Source: CAYXDO01 sp964463485
GTDB lineage: Bacteria > Myxococcota > Kuafuiibacteriia > Kuafuiibacteriales > Kuafuiibacteriaceae
Direction: 5' to 3'
Assembly (NCBI GenBank): GCA_964463485.1
Contig: CAYXDO010000004.1
Location: 62,001-126,000, forward strand
DNA length: 64,000 bases
The first letter of the stretch is position 1, and every line of letters starts with the position of its first letter. Of this stretch, positions 48,459 through 57,855 are shown piece by piece. The translations under genes and the position numbers were made by a program. The notes beneath the pieces were generated by a model that had not been told where the DNA came from, ran no database searches, and saw only the letters and a list, made by a program, of their open reading frames with translations.

Positions 48459-49956
48459 CCTGGCTGCGGTTCAGTTCGAGCTCGCCAAGCGTCAGTTCAA
48501 GCGCTTCGTGCGGCTCATGTGGCCACTCGTCGAGCCCGCGACGCCGCTCGGGTGGAACTGGCACCTCGACGTCGTGTGCGACCACATGCAGGCGATCTTC
48601 GAGAATCGCATCAAGGACCTCGTCATCAACATCCCGCCTCGCTCGCTGAAGAGCACCATCGTGTCGGTGATGTTTCCAGCCTGGGCGTGGATTCATCGCC
48701 CGGAGCTCCGGTTCCTCACCGCCAGCTACGACATGAAGCTCGCGACTCGCGATGCCGTGCGCTCGCGCCGAGTCATGTACTCATCGATCTACCAGCAGAT
48801 GATCACCGTGAAAGGCGAGCTCGCATGGCGCTTCAGCGGCGATCAGAACGTGAAGTCGCGCTATGAGAACGACCGCACTGGGCATCGCATCTGCGTCTCC
48901 CCGGGCTCCGGTGTGACTGGCGAGGGAGGTGACATGATCCTCGTCGACGACCCTCACAACGTCATCGAGGCCGAATCGGAGCAAGACCGCGAGTCGGTGC
49001 TCGAGTGGTGGAACCAGGCCATGAGTACTCGAGCTAACTCGCGAGGCTCGCACTTCCTTGTGGTGATGCAACGCCTGCACCATCAGGACCTCTCGGGGCA
49101 GTTGCTGTCCGCCGGCGGCTACGACCACCTATGCCTGCCAACGCTGTTCGAGAACGAGCACCCATTCGCGTCGAACACAGAGATCGGCTTCGTGGACCCG
49201 CGCACTGAAGACGGGCAGTTGCTTCATGCAGCACGTGTGGGCGTCGACGAGGTCGAGCGCGCGAAACTGCGGCTCGGCACCTACGGGTTCGTAGGACAAC
49301 ACCAGCAACGTCCTGCGCCGCGAGGCGGCGCGCTCTACAAGACGAACTGGTTCCGCTGGTACGACACGACGCCGGCGTTCTTCGATCGCATCATCACGAG
49401 CTGGGACCTCTCGTTTCGCGGGCGCGACGAGAGATTAGGCTACCGAGCCGAGGTCGCGAACATCACCGATCCGTCGCACGTCAGCGGCACCGTCTGGGGC
49501 TTCATCGGGGCGCGGTCGTACTTGCTCGACGAGGCGATCGGTCAGTGGGACATCGTTCAGACGATCGATCGGATGCTGGCTCTCCGATCTCGCTGGCCAA
49601 AGGCGACGGCGCACCTCGTCGAGAACAAGGCTAACGGGCCGGCCGTTGAGGCCATCTTGCGAGACAAGATCCCTGGTTTGCTGCTGATCGAGCCGCAGGG
49701 CAGCAAAGTGCAGCGAGCGATTGCTGTGCAGCCGTACATCGAGGCCGGCAACGTCTTTCTACCGATCGAAGTGCTAGCGCCGTGGATCGGCGATCCGAAG
49801 AATCCTCACCCTGAGTCGTGGCTCGGCGAGGTCACGTCGTTTCCGCGGGCCAAGCGCAAGGACCGCGTGGACTCGATGTCGCAGGCGCTGATCCACGAGC
49901 AGGTGAGCGAGCACGCTGCGGCGATGCGTCGGCTCGTCGGGCTCACGTCCTGGTGA
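48415..49956 (+). CDS. terL: Terminase large subunit
   Basis: The 513-residue protein has the ATPase motifs NIPPRSLKSTIVS (Walker A, about 73) and MILVDDPHN (Walker B, about 175) and the coupling motif region (FLVVMQRLHHQDL). The RNase H-like nuclease begins ITSWDLSFRG (about 327), with later acidic residues VENKANGP and RKDRVDSMSQAL. It packages phage DNA into the prohead. The start overlaps the small subunit by 44 bp, and there are no inserted introns or inteins. Confidence 0.93.
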   Translation: MRSSPSPTPKFRPPNLAAVQFELAKRQFKRFVRLMWPLVEPATPLGWNWHLDVVCDHMQAIFENRIKDLVINIPPRSLKSTIVSVMFPAWAWIHRPELRFLTASYDMKLATRDAVRSRRVMYSSIYQQMITVKGELAWRFSGDQNVKSRYENDRTGHRICVSPGSGVTGEGGDMILVDDPHNVIEAESEQDRESVLEWWNQAMSTRANSRGSHFLVVMQRLHHQDLSGQLLSAGGYDHLCLPTLFENEHPFASNTEIGFVDPRTEDGQLLHAARVGVDEVERAKLRLGTYGFVGQHQQRPAPRGGALYKTNWFRWYDTTPAFFDRIITSWDLSFRGRDERLGYRAEVANITDPSHVSGTVWGFIGARSYLLDEAIGQWDIVQTIDRMLALRSRWPKATAHLVENKANGPAVEAILRDKIPGLLLIEPQGSKVQRAIAVQPYIEAGNVFLPIEVLAPWIGDPKNPHPESWLGEVTSFPRAKRKDRVDSMSQALIHEQVSEHAAAMRRLVGLTSW

Positions 49957-49998
49957 GGAGCTTGACCGCGAGAGCCGTTCTAGGTCGAGGTCGCCGCG

Positions 49999-51375
49999 AT
50001 GATCGGTGAATGGCTGGCAAGCCGCTTCGACGGCTGGCAGAACCTACTCACCGGGCTCGCGCTCGAGTCGAAGGACCACCGGCTTGGCGCGAAGTTCACG
50101 CGAGGGCCGCGTCGAGACCCGTCGCTCGTCGACGCGCAGTATGAGGAGGACTGGCTTTTCGCGCGCATCATCGACACGGTCCCCGACCACGCGACGCGCA
50201 AGTTCATCCAGGTCACCATTGACGACTCGGCCGACGAGGACCTTGGGCTCACTGTGCGGCATCGGCTCGAGGAGCTCGACGTCGCGAACCGGTTTTTCGA
50301 CCTCATGCGCTTCGACGGGCTCGACGGCGGCGCATGCATGGTGCTTGGGGCCGACGATGGAGCCGATCCAGCGACACCGTTGAATGTGGCTCGAGTCCGA
50401 CGCGTGCGGCATCTCAACGTCGTGCGTCGACACGAGATCCAGGTGGAGCGTCTCGATGAGGACCCTAACTCCGAGTATTACGGAGAGCCCGAGTACTACC
50501 GCTTCAGCCGGACCCAGCAGCGCATCCACGCCTCGCGAGTGATTCGGCTTGTGTCGATTCCCGCTGGGCCGTGGAGCCCGTATCGCGACAACGGCTGGGG
50601 TGTGCCCCGCATCCAGCGGCTCTACGATGAGATGCGCTCCTTCGGGACCTTGTTCGACTACGTTGAGGGCGGCTTCAAAGACCTCACGCAAGGAGCCCTC
50701 AGCATCAAAGGGCTCGCGAACATCTTGGGCCATGCGGACGGCGAGACGCGGCTGAAGGACCGACTGCGCCTCATGCAGATGACCGCGAGCGTGTTCAACG
50801 CGGTGCTGCTCGACGCCGACGAGAAGTTCGAGAAACGCACGAGCGGGACCATGGCCGGCTACTCGGACGTGATGCTCCGCTTCATGGACAAGCTCGCGTC
50901 GGCGTCCGAGATCCCCATCAGCATCCTCTTTACGAACCGACCCACTGGCTTCGCGACGGACAACGACGCAGACAAGCGGACCTTCTACGACAGCGTCGCA
51001 AACAAGCAGCGCCGCTGGCTCAACAAGCCCGTGGAGCGCGTGCTCGAGGTGGTCATGCACGAGCAAGAGGGCCCCACGGGTGGCACGCCCCCGAAGAACT
51101 GGTCGTGGCAGTGGCAGCCGCTCGAGGAGGAGAACGAGAAGGAAACCGCGGAGCGACGGAAGACCGAAGCGGAGACGGATACCCATCTCGTTGATGCCGG
51201 GCTGATCACACTTGGCGAGGCTCGGTCGCGACTTGTGAATGACGCGAAGACGCCGTACGTGCTCGACCTTGAGCTCGACCTCGACGCCAAGGAAGAGCCA
51301 GATCCCGAGCCTGACCCTGAGCCGAACCCGGGTGATCCGGATCCAGACGACCCGCCGGCGCCGGACGACGAATGA
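49999..51375 (+). CDS. Portal protein (DUF1073 type)
   Basis: The 458-residue protein matches the DUF1073 portal pattern: DPSLVDAQYEEDWLFARIIDTVPDHATRKF, LDGGACMVLGADDG, VDRIIP-like region IHASRVIRLVSI, GWGVPRIQRLYDEM, and IPISILFTNRPTGFATDNDADKRTFYD (the portal clip and wing core). The C-terminus is acidic and Pro-rich (PEPDPEPNPGDPDPDD). It forms the DNA gate of the head. It overlaps the MuF gene by four bases. Confidence 0.85.
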   Translation: MIGEWLASRFDGWQNLLTGLALESKDHRLGAKFTRGPRRDPSLVDAQYEEDWLFARIIDTVPDHATRKFIQVTIDDSADEDLGLTVRHRLEELDVANRFFDLMRFDGLDGGACMVLGADDGADPATPLNVARVRRVRHLNVVRRHEIQVERLDEDPNSEYYGEPEYYRFSRTQQRIHASRVIRLVSIPAGPWSPYRDNGWGVPRIQRLYDEMRSFGTLFDYVEGGFKDLTQGALSIKGLANILGHADGETRLKDRLRLMQMTASVFNAVLLDADEKFEKRTSGTMAGYSDVMLRFMDKLASASEIPISILFTNRPTGFATDNDADKRTFYDSVANKQRRWLNKPVERVLEVVMHEQEGPTGGTPPKNWSWQWQPLEEENEKETAERRKTEAETDTHLVDAGLITLGEARSRLVNDAKTPYVLDLELDLDAKEEPDPEPDPEPNPGDPDPDDPPAPDDE

Positions 51376-52286
51376 CCCCGATCATCGTAGCAACCAAGGG
51401 CTCGGTGAAGCCCACGATCGCTTTCTTGCTGAGGACGAAGAAGCTTCGACGTGCGCGAAAACAACCTCGAACCGCGGTGCAGGACCGACTCGCCGACGCG
51501 ATGATGCGCAAGCTGATAGAAGAGTGGATCGACGCGATCCGTTCGGAGTTCGGCCGCATCGTGTTACCTCAGCTGCCCTCGCTGCTCGAAGAGATCCCGC
51601 GCGAGCTCCGCCGAGTCGACGTCGACACGGACGATCTCTTCGACCAGGTTGAGCGAGGCGCAGCCCAGCGCGTCCATCTAAGCCCGAGGGTTCGGGCGAT
51701 CGTGAACGAGGCCGCGAGCCGCCAGGGCAAGCGGTTGAAGAAGTCGGTAGCGAAGGTGCTGGGCATCCGGCCCGAGCTCGGGGAGCCATGGCTCGCGCAG
51801 CTCCTCGAGAGCTCGGTGAAGGAGAGCGTCCGCAACATCAAGAGAGTCAGCGGAACGTTCTTGGCCACGGCCGAGAAGCTCATCTCGAACGCCATCGCCC
51901 AGGGCGAGAGCCTGCGCTCACTGACCAAGGATCTCACTCAGGACTTCATCGACGAGGGCATGGAAGCCAAGCGGGCAAAGCAGCGGGCGAAGCTTGTGGC
52001 ACGGGACCAGATCGGCTCGGTGATCTCTGGACTCGACCGAGCTCGGCAGACCCAGCTCGGAGTCACGCGGTACACCTGGCGCACCTCGGTGGACGAGCGA
52101 GTGAGGCCCTCCCATCGGGAGCGCGAAGGCGAGGTCTTCGAGTGGAATCGGTCGATCGAGGCGCAGCTCCGCGAGAAGGGGCTGGATGTCGATCGCATCG
52201 ACGGGCACCCCGGCCGACCCATCAATTGCCGATGCACGGCCGAACCGGTGTTGACTGACTTGCTCGATGACCTGCCAGCGGTATGA
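51372..52286 (+). CDS. MuF-like minor head protein
   Basis: The C-terminal part has the Mu gpF signature: WRTSVDERVRPSHREREGEVF and the closing HPGRPINCRCTAEPV. The N-terminal 180 residues are helical. MuF-domain proteins are injected or packaged head morphogenesis factors. There is no toxin domain after the motif. It is the last plus-strand gene before the inverted HicAB pair. Confidence 0.85.
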   Translation: MTPIIVATKGSVKPTIAFLLRTKKLRRARKQPRTAVQDRLADAMMRKLIEEWIDAIRSEFGRIVLPQLPSLLEEIPRELRRVDVDTDDLFDQVERGAAQRVHLSPRVRAIVNEAASRQGKRLKKSVAKVLGIRPELGEPWLAQLLESSVKESVRNIKRVSGTFLATAEKLISNAIAQGESLRSLTKDLTQDFIDEGMEAKRAKQRAKLVARDQIGSVISGLDRARQTQLGVTRYTWRTSVDERVRPSHREREGEVFEWNRSIEAQLREKGLDVDRIDGHPGRPINCRCTAEPVLTDLLDDLPAV

Positions 52287-52343
52287 ACCTGGCCGATACA
52301 CGCCGGCGAGGGCGATTGCCGAGGACAGGCAGGCGGGCGCGTT

Positions 52344-52787
52344 CTAGGCCGATCCTCGCGCACGACGGCGCTTGGAGTGCTCTCCCGAGAGAGACCCGAT
52401 CAACTGCTGCACCCTCATGGGTGAGAGATCGAGAACCTCGGCGGCATCACGGACCGAAAGCCCGACGTCACGAACGAGCTTCGCAGCCGAGGAGCGTAGA
52501 GCATCCTGGCTCTCGGTGATGATCTCTTGCGCCTTGCGGGCGCGCTCGCGTTTCTTGCGAAGAGCTGACAGATCTTTCGCAAGCCTCTGCGGCGGGACGA
52601 TCTCGTCGATGAGCTCCGCTTCTAGAGCTTCACGCTCGCCGATCGCGAGCTCCAAGGCTGATCGAATCCGCGCGCGCGCTCCGGCGATGCTACGTCCGTC
52701 TGTGAGCACACCCTTGATCTCGGCGTCGATGATCTCCGCCGTCCATCCGCCTTCCTCGTCGAGCGTATATCGAACCTTCAATTGCAT
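52344..52787 (-). CDS. hicB: HicB-like antitoxin
   Basis: The 147-residue protein has a HicB-type N-terminal fold (KVRYTLDEEGGWTAEIIDAEIKG, with a partial RNase H-like pattern and GRSIAGARARIRSALELAI) and a C-terminal helix-turn-helix (VRDAAEVLDLSPMRVQQLIG) for operator binding. It is encoded 12 bp downstream of hicA on the minus strand. It would neutralise HicA and repress the promoter. Confidence 0.75.
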   Translation of the reverse strand: MQLKVRYTLDEEGGWTAEIIDAEIKGVLTDGRSIAGARARIRSALELAIGEREALEAELIDEIVPPQRLAKDLSALRKKRERARKAQEIITESQDALRSSAAKLVRDVGLSVRDAAEVLDLSPMRVQQLIGSLSGEHSKRRRARGSA

Positions 52788-52799
52788 AAATGTACCCTC

Positions 52800-53009
52800 C
52801 TATCCGAGGAGCCAGCCTTTTCCGAGGCACTCCTCCATCTGCCGTTGAATCGATCGGAGCGTGCCGATCTTGATATCGCGCGGACCGTGGCTCGGCACCG
52901 TCGTGAAGCACTTTCCACACGGCGAGACCCAACGTTCATGCGAGCCGTTCTGTCGGACCAGCGTGCAGTCGAGGTCGAGGAGCCGACGTCCAACTTCCCG
53001 CGACTTCAT
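52800..53009 (-). CDS. hicA: HicA mRNA interferase toxin
   Basis: From Met at 53009 the 69-residue protein shows the HicA double-stranded RNA-binding-like fold: KSREVGRRLLDLDCTLVRQNGSHERW (catalytic His in GSH), FTTVPSHGPRDIKIGTLRSIQRQ. HicA cleaves mRNA. The start lies about one base after the predicted transcription start of the promoter at 53017-53045, so the mRNA may be leaderless. The gene is opposite to all flanking structural genes. Confidence 0.85.
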   Translation of the reverse strand: MKSREVGRRLLDLDCTLVRQNGSHERWVSPCGKCFTTVPSHGPRDIKIGTLRSIQRQMEECLGKGWLLG

Positions 53010-53016
53010 GTGTATA

Positions 53017-53045
53017 GATATATGTACGATCAGAAGAACCGTCAA
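53017..53045 (-). promoter_or_regulatory. Sigma-70-type promoter of hicAB
   Basis: On the minus strand TTGACG (-35, 53040-53045), a 17-bp spacer and TATATC (-10, 53017-53022) form a good promoter. The predicted start is near 53010, next to the hicA ATG at 53009. TATA-rich near-palindromic sequence around the -10 could be the HicB operator. Confidence 0.6.
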
Positions 53046-53170
53046 GTGCTATGTACAGTTTTTTATGATTGTCCGCGATCGAATTGGTGGCGTGGTGTTC
53101 ATGCGTGGCTCGCCTGGAGCAACGACACGATCACGTCGCCTACGACGATGCCCGCACCGACCATCCATCC

Positions 53171-54292
53171 GTGGCGTGTCGGCGCTTCGATCTGCAGCCG
53201 CTACGTGAGCCGCGGCTGCGCCAGGACGGTTTCCTGGCCGTGCAGGGCTTCATCACTCGGGCCGGCGTGTTCGAGTACCGGCGAGCCGACGGGAGTGTCG
53301 TGCGCGAGCTCCGGCGGCCGGAGGAGGTCTTCAACCAGGACTCGCTCGACAGCTTTGCGCTGGTCCCGCTGACGCTTGGGCATCCGCCCGAGAACCTCAC
53401 TCCGGACACGGTCCGCGAGTGGCAGGTGGGCGCGGTCTCGAGACCAGAGCGTTCCGGGTCGCTCGTCCGCAGCGACATTCTCATCACGCGGAAGGACGCG
53501 ATAGACGCTGCGCAGGCGGGCACGCGCCAACTCTCGTGCGGCTACTCGCTCGTCCTAGTGCAGCGAGGCGGTACGTGGACGGATGACGCAGGGAGGGCAC
53601 ACCGCTTCGATGCGGAGCAGACGCGGATCCGCGGGAACCACGTCGCGCTCGTACCGTTGGGGCGCGCTGGGCCCGAGGCGAGCATCAGGCTTGACGCCTC
53701 GGACGGCATCAGTGTGGGACCCGAGACGATGAAAGTCCGAATCACGTACGAGGTCGAACCGGAAGTCGCCGAGCAAATGCGCAAGGACGGTTTGCTGGAC
53801 GCGAACAACGTCCAGGTCCGCCAGGACTCGTCCGACGCCGCGCTGAAGGCCGAGAACGAGCGGCTCAAAGGCCAACTCGATGCAGCGAACGCGCGGGTGA
53901 CGACGGCCGAGCAGGCTGCGCAAACGGCTCGAGCCGACGCGTCTGGGCCCGCCATCCAGCGCCGGATTCAGCTGATCGGCAAAGCCGCGGCGATGGGCGT
54001 GACTCAGAAGTTCGACGAGCTCACCAAGCTCTCGGAGCGAGAGATCATGGCCGCTGCGATCGTCAAGCATTCGCCGACGCTGAAGCTCGAGGGCCGCTCG
54101 GACGAATATGTCGGCGGCATCTTCGATTCTCTCTCGTCGACTCACGTCGATACGGCCGCGGCGATCGCGAAGCTCGTGCAAGGCGAGCGTACCACCAATC
54201 CCCCGGAGTCCCATCAGGACGCCAACGACAAGGCCTACAAGGAGATGCAGGAGCGCATGCGCAAGCAATGGCAGCCTGCTGCGAAGGCCTGA
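53171..54292 (+). CDS. DUF2213 phage protein (prohead protease/scaffold type)
   Basis: I choose GTG 53171 because an earlier TTG at 53069 falls in hicA promoter-side sequence. The N-terminal 210 residues match DUF2213: RRFDLQPLREPRLRQDGFLAVQGFITRAGVF, PEEVFNQDSLDSFALVPLTLGHP, LSCGYSLVL and GNHVALVPLGRAG. The family's protease-like core is followed by a long coiled coil (DAALKAENERLKGQLDAANARV), resembling a scaffold. It probably aids head assembly. Its separation from the MuF gene by inverted hicAB is unusual. Confidence 0.75.
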   Translation: MACRRFDLQPLREPRLRQDGFLAVQGFITRAGVFEYRRADGSVVRELRRPEEVFNQDSLDSFALVPLTLGHPPENLTPDTVREWQVGAVSRPERSGSLVRSDILITRKDAIDAAQAGTRQLSCGYSLVLVQRGGTWTDDAGRAHRFDAEQTRIRGNHVALVPLGRAGPEASIRLDASDGISVGPETMKVRITYEVEPEVAEQMRKDGLLDANNVQVRQDSSDAALKAENERLKGQLDAANARVTTAEQAAQTARADASGPAIQRRIQLIGKAAAMGVTQKFDELTKLSEREIMAAAIVKHSPTLKLEGRSDEYVGGIFDSLSSTHVDTAAAIAKLVQGERTTNPPESHQDANDKAYKEMQERMRKQWQPAAKA

Positions 54293-54315
54293 GCTGAGGA
54301 AGGAAAGGAATCAAG

Positions 54316-55437
54316 ATGTCCGGACAGCAGAGCTATTCCCTCACTCAGCAGGCCGCCTACGCGGGCATGCGCCACGGTCTCTTCGATCACCGGTGCCGTA
54401 CGTTCGTGAACGACAAGGGGGCCGTGCGCCAGATCGATACGATCACCGTCGACACGGCCGTGGGCTCGAGCACGACGTACGCGCTCACCGTCGACGGCTA
54501 CTCGATCTCGTTCACCAGCGCTTCGGCCTCGAAGACCGTGATCCGTGACGGGCTGATCGCCGCGGGTAGAGCGGTGCAGGCCCTCGAGTCCGTATGCGCC
54601 TTCAATCCGTCGGGAACGGACGCCCTGACGGTCACCGCCGCGACGGAGGGCACGGGCTTCACGACAGCCGAGTCCGATGGGAATCTGTCGCTCGCGAACA
54701 CGGTCGCGAACGTGGCCAAAGAGCCGATCCCGTTCGGCCGGGGTGTCGTGCGCCGGCGAACGCTCGCGAGCTCCACGGTGACGGTCGATACTGCGGCGAA
54801 CTCGACGGCCTACGCGATGACGATCGACGGCGTGTCGGTCAGCATCACCTCGGACGCGTCCGCGACGAAGACCGAGATTCGCGACGCGTTGATCGCGGAA
54901 GCCTACCGACTCATGGGGCCCGGCCTAGGGCTCTACCACCTGCGCGACCGCATCAAGCTCGAGACCGTGTCGACCGACGCGCTCAAGGTGACGAAGCTGT
55001 CGCCTGGGCTGGCGATCACGGTCGCCGAGTCGGACGCGAACTTGTCGATCGCGAACACGGCTGCGTCGCAGCCCACAAACGCCGACGAGAAGTCCGCCGC
55101 TCTCCCTGGCGCTGCGCAGGACGAGTTCCTCTTCGTCGGCATCGTCGAGCGCATCCATTCGAACGTCGACCCGACGAACGCTTCGGCCAGCTACCCGGAC
55201 TCCGCGGTGAGCTTCGGGCAGGACATGAGCGTGATCGAGCAGGGTCCGGTTTGGGTGGAGGTCACGGGCGCCGTGAGCGCCGGGGACCAAGCCTACTGCT
55301 ACTTCAGCGGCGCGACCGTCGTCGGCAAGTTCACGAACGGCCCGACGAGCTCGACGGCGTTCCCGGTCGAAGGAACCTTCGACTCGAGCACGACCGGCGC
55401 CGGGCTCGCGGTGTTGAACCTCAAGAAGGCGGCCTGA
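54316..55437 (+). CDS. Virion structural protein with two copies of a repeated beta domain
   Basis: The 373-residue protein sits just before the capsid gene, where decoration or cement proteins are usual. Its N-terminal segment (YSLTQQAAYAGMRHGLFDHRCRTFV) and C-terminal barrel (QGPVWVEVTGAVSAGDQAYCYFSG) fit a structural cement protein. Two copies (about residues 42-134 and 152-252) of an approximately 85-residue beta-rich domain are inserted, with the pattern TYALTVDG..I..TS..S.SKT.IRDGLI and T.AESD.NLS.ANT. Related copies are in the tail-terminator-like and sheath proteins. Confidence 0.7.
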   Translation: MSGQQSYSLTQQAAYAGMRHGLFDHRCRTFVNDKGAVRQIDTITVDTAVGSSTTYALTVDGYSISFTSASASKTVIRDGLIAAGRAVQALESVCAFNPSGTDALTVTAATEGTGFTTAESDGNLSLANTVANVAKEPIPFGRGVVRRRTLASSTVTVDTAANSTAYAMTIDGVSVSITSDASATKTEIRDALIAEAYRLMGPGLGLYHLRDRIKLETVSTDALKVTKLSPGLAITVAESDANLSIANTAASQPTNADEKSAALPGAAQDEFLFVGIVERIHSNVDPTNASASYPDSAVSFGQDMSVIEQGPVWVEVTGAVSAGDQAYCYFSGATVVGKFTNGPTSSTAFPVEGTFDSSTTGAGLAVLNLKKAA

Positions 55438-55482
55438 TCCGTAGCTCCTCGAGCAACGACGGAAGGACGGAAGGAAGAAGAG

Positions 55483-56427
55483 ATGCTTGGACTCGTAGAC
55501 ATTCTCGACAGGACGGTGGCTCGCTCGGGCACGCGCCGCGATGACGTGGCGGCGTCGACGTTCGTCGACCAGGAACTGCGCCAGATCGTGCCGCAGATGT
55601 ACAACCGCCTGTATCCCGAGCTGGACGCGCTGCAGCACATTCCGGTTGCGGTCAACATCAGCCCCGGAGCGATGGCGTGGGGCTACGACTCGATCGAGAC
55701 GCGTGGTCAGATGCAGTGGATGGGCGCCAACGCGCGAGACCTTCCGCGCGCGGACTACGGGCGCAAGCGCGTCACGTTCCCGATTCGCACGGGCGTCACG
55801 AGCTATGGCTGGACGCTGGAGGAGATCGAGGCAGCGATGTTCGCTGCGCAGCCGCTGCAGCAAAACAAGGCCGAGGCCGCTCGCCGCGCGGGCGCCGAGT
55901 TCGAGCACGCGATTTTGATCAACGGCGACATCGCGCACGGGATCCCGGGCTTCCTGACGAATCCGTCGATCCCGATCGTCATCGTGCCGAACGGCGCTTG
56001 GCTGACGACCGCGACGGCGGACGAGATCATCGAGGACCTCAACTACATGGCGAACGCCGTGTGGGCGAGCAGCCTGCGCACGCATCGGCCGAACACGATC
56101 TCTCTGCCGTTGGAGTACCGCCAGAAGGTCTACCAGAAGCGGATCCCGGACTCGGACACGAGCGTGGCGGAGTATTTCCTCCGGACGAACGGGTTCATTC
56201 GCGAGATCAACTCGATCATCGAGCTAGGCACAGCCGGCCCCTCGAGCGCTCCGCGTGCGCTCTGCTACCAGAAGGATCCGATGGTCTTGAGCGGCATCAT
56301 CCCGATGGCGTTCCGCCAAGAGGAGTCCCAGACGAGCGGCTTCGAGGCGATCGTGCCCTGCCGTGAGCGGCTCGGTGGCTGCGTGTGGTTCTACCCGGGC
56401 GCGGGGGCCTTCGCCGACGGGATCTAG
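55483..56427 (+). CDS. Major capsid protein (DUF2184)
   Basis: The 314-residue protein follows the DUF2184 pattern: FVDQELRQIVPQMYNRLYPELDALQHIPV, WGYDSIETRGQMQWMG, FPIRTGVTSYGWTLEEIEAA, FEHAILINGDIAHGIPGFLTNP, PLEYRQKVYQKR. It forms the HK97-fold shell. The location between the decoration and connector genes is standard. A helical A-domain end (GFEAIVPCRERLGGCVWFYPGAG) closes the protein. No protease or delta domain is seen at the N-terminus. Confidence 0.85.
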   Translation: MLGLVDILDRTVARSGTRRDDVAASTFVDQELRQIVPQMYNRLYPELDALQHIPVAVNISPGAMAWGYDSIETRGQMQWMGANARDLPRADYGRKRVTFPIRTGVTSYGWTLEEIEAAMFAAQPLQQNKAEAARRAGAEFEHAILINGDIAHGIPGFLTNPSIPIVIVPNGAWLTTATADEIIEDLNYMANAVWASSLRTHRPNTISLPLEYRQKVYQKRIPDSDTSVAEYFLRTNGFIREINSIIELGTAGPSSAPRALCYQKDPMVLSGIIPMAFRQEESQTSGFEAIVPCRERLGGCVWFYPGAGAFADGI

Positions 56428-56467
56428 GCCTCGACAAGCACCCTTTTGCTGGCGTGCGCTTCCGTCG

Positions 56468-56884
56468 ATGGAAGCACTCCTCTTCGAAGCAGGCCGACAA
56501 ATCACGGCCCCGTACAGCAAACCCGGCAGCAAAGTGCTGGAGTCGTTCACGTTCAAGCCTGGCGCCAACCGGATCGACGCGGACGTGTTCGGGGCGATCG
56601 TCGCGCGGTCTCGCAAGCGCTCAGGGGGCTCGCCGTTCGATCGTCTGATGGAGGTCGGCGTGCTGCGCGATATCACGCCCGGCCGAGCTGCTCAGCTCGC
56701 CCAGGGCGCCGAGCTCGCGGTGTCGGATGGAGTGAATCGGGTCTCGGTGCCAGAGCCGAGCCTACCGGACCATCTCGTGCCGCCTGCTGCGCGCGAGATG
56801 GAGGACCGTTTGCGTCGGGCCGAGCCGAAGTCGGTCGAGCTCGAGGTGCCCGATGTGAAGCCGCCCCCGAGGCCCCGAGCCTGA
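56468..56884 (+). CDS. Hypothetical head/connector-region protein
   Basis: The 138-residue product starts MEALLFEAGRQITAPYSKPGS. Short beta-like N-terminal part, then Arg-rich helices (VARSRKRSGGSPFDRLMEVG, LRRAEPKSVELEV). No family recognised. It lies immediately after the capsid gene and probably has a structural or accessory role. Confidence 0.5.
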   Translation: MEALLFEAGRQITAPYSKPGSKVLESFTFKPGANRIDADVFGAIVARSRKRSGGSPFDRLMEVGVLRDITPGRAAQLAQGAELAVSDGVNRVSVPEPSLPDHLVPPAAREMEDRLRRAEPKSVELEVPDVKPPPRPRA

Positions 56885-56892
56885 GGTGACGC

Positions 56893-57225
56893 GTGACCAC
56901 TCAGCAGCAGCCTCCACGAGGACGATTGTCCGAGGTCTCGTTCGAGGCTGACGCCACGGTCTACTCAGACGTGCTGGTGCCGCGCCAGTACGCCTCCGCG
57001 GTCGCGTTCTACGTCCGGGCCTCCGAGGCTGGGACAGCCGTGCTGCAGTACGCCGCGGACGACGGGACCTTCGAGGACCTTCGATCGAGCGCAGCAGTTC
57101 TCCCGGAAGATTTCTGGCAGCAGCACTTGCTCCGCCAACCCATTCGCGGGGTGAGGCTCAAGTACACGAACACGAGCTCCGCCCCGGGCACGTTGACTGT
57201 GAACGTTGCTGAGGGGGGACCGTGA
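56893..57225 (+). CDS. Hypothetical beta-sandwich phage protein
   Basis: The 110-residue protein (GTG start) has alternating beta-strand segments (VAFYVRASEAGTAVLQYAADDGTF, RGVRLKYTNTSSAPGTLTVNVAEGG) typical of small jelly-roll or carbohydrate-like phage decoration domains. Overlaps the next start by four bases. Confidence 0.5.
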   Translation: MTTQQQPPRGRLSEVSFEADATVYSDVLVPRQYASAVAFYVRASEAGTAVLQYAADDGTFEDLRSSAAVLPEDFWQQHLLRQPIRGVRLKYTNTSSAPGTLTVNVAEGGP

Positions 57226-57854
57226 GTGCGATCGTCTATCCCGAAGCGGACGACCTCCCGAATCTCGCAGTCTACCCGCCGAGCGCACAGAGTTCGGGAT
57301 CGGGAGCGCCAGAGACCTCTGTGGATGGGTTGATGCATCCATGGCTTGGGGGCGCAAATTCTGGAACGAACACTCTTGGTACTACGCTCGGGATGTATTT
57401 GTTTTGGAATCCGCAAAGGATAACATTCAATCGGTTCGCGGTCCGCGCGACATCGTGGACCACTCCTGGGACATTCGCTCTTGGGCTCTATCAGGCGACC
57501 GACAGGAATATCCGATCGATCGCAAATCGGATCGCTAGTGCCACAGGTCAGAATCCAGGAGCGTCACCAGCGACGGTTATCTGTATCCCAAGCGAGGGTT
57601 CGGTAACTCTCGAACCAGGATGGGTGTGGGTCGTATATGGTAGAGACTCAGCGACAGGAGCCGTACAACTCGCGACCGTACAAGGTTTGACGGGAAATTT
57701 GATGAACAACAACGTGATTGCCGGAACGACTCCGATTGGCATCAATACCGGGCTCGCGGCCTCTTCTGGACTCCCGACGACTCTAGACCCATCGGCGTAT
57801 ACGGTCGTGATCGCGGGAAACGTCCAACCACATCTCCGGCTCTATACGGTGTGA
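57222..57854 (+). CDS. Hypothetical phage protein of lower GC content
   Basis: The 210-residue protein starts MSAIVYPEADDLPN. Its strands (NRFAVRATSWTTPGTFALGLYQ, LEPGWVWVVYGRDSATGAVQLAT) suggest a carbohydrate-binding-like or fibre-type beta domain. Codon use is visibly less GC-rich at third positions (for example ATA, TTT, AAT) than in flanking genes, so it may be a recent acquisition. Function unknown. Confidence 0.5.
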   Translation: MSAIVYPEADDLPNLAVYPPSAQSSGSGAPETSVDGLMHPWLGGANSGTNTLGTTLGMYLFWNPQRITFNRFAVRATSWTTPGTFALGLYQATDRNIRSIANRIASATGQNPGASPATVICIPSEGSVTLEPGWVWVVYGRDSATGAVQLATVQGLTGNLMNNNVIAGTTPIGINTGLAASSGLPTTLDPSAYTVVIAGNVQPHLRLYTV

Positions 57855-57855
57855 T

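Noticed and set aside
50044..51186. 380-codon minus-strand frame opposite the portal
   Set aside because: It is a shadow of the portal gene with no recognisable domain.
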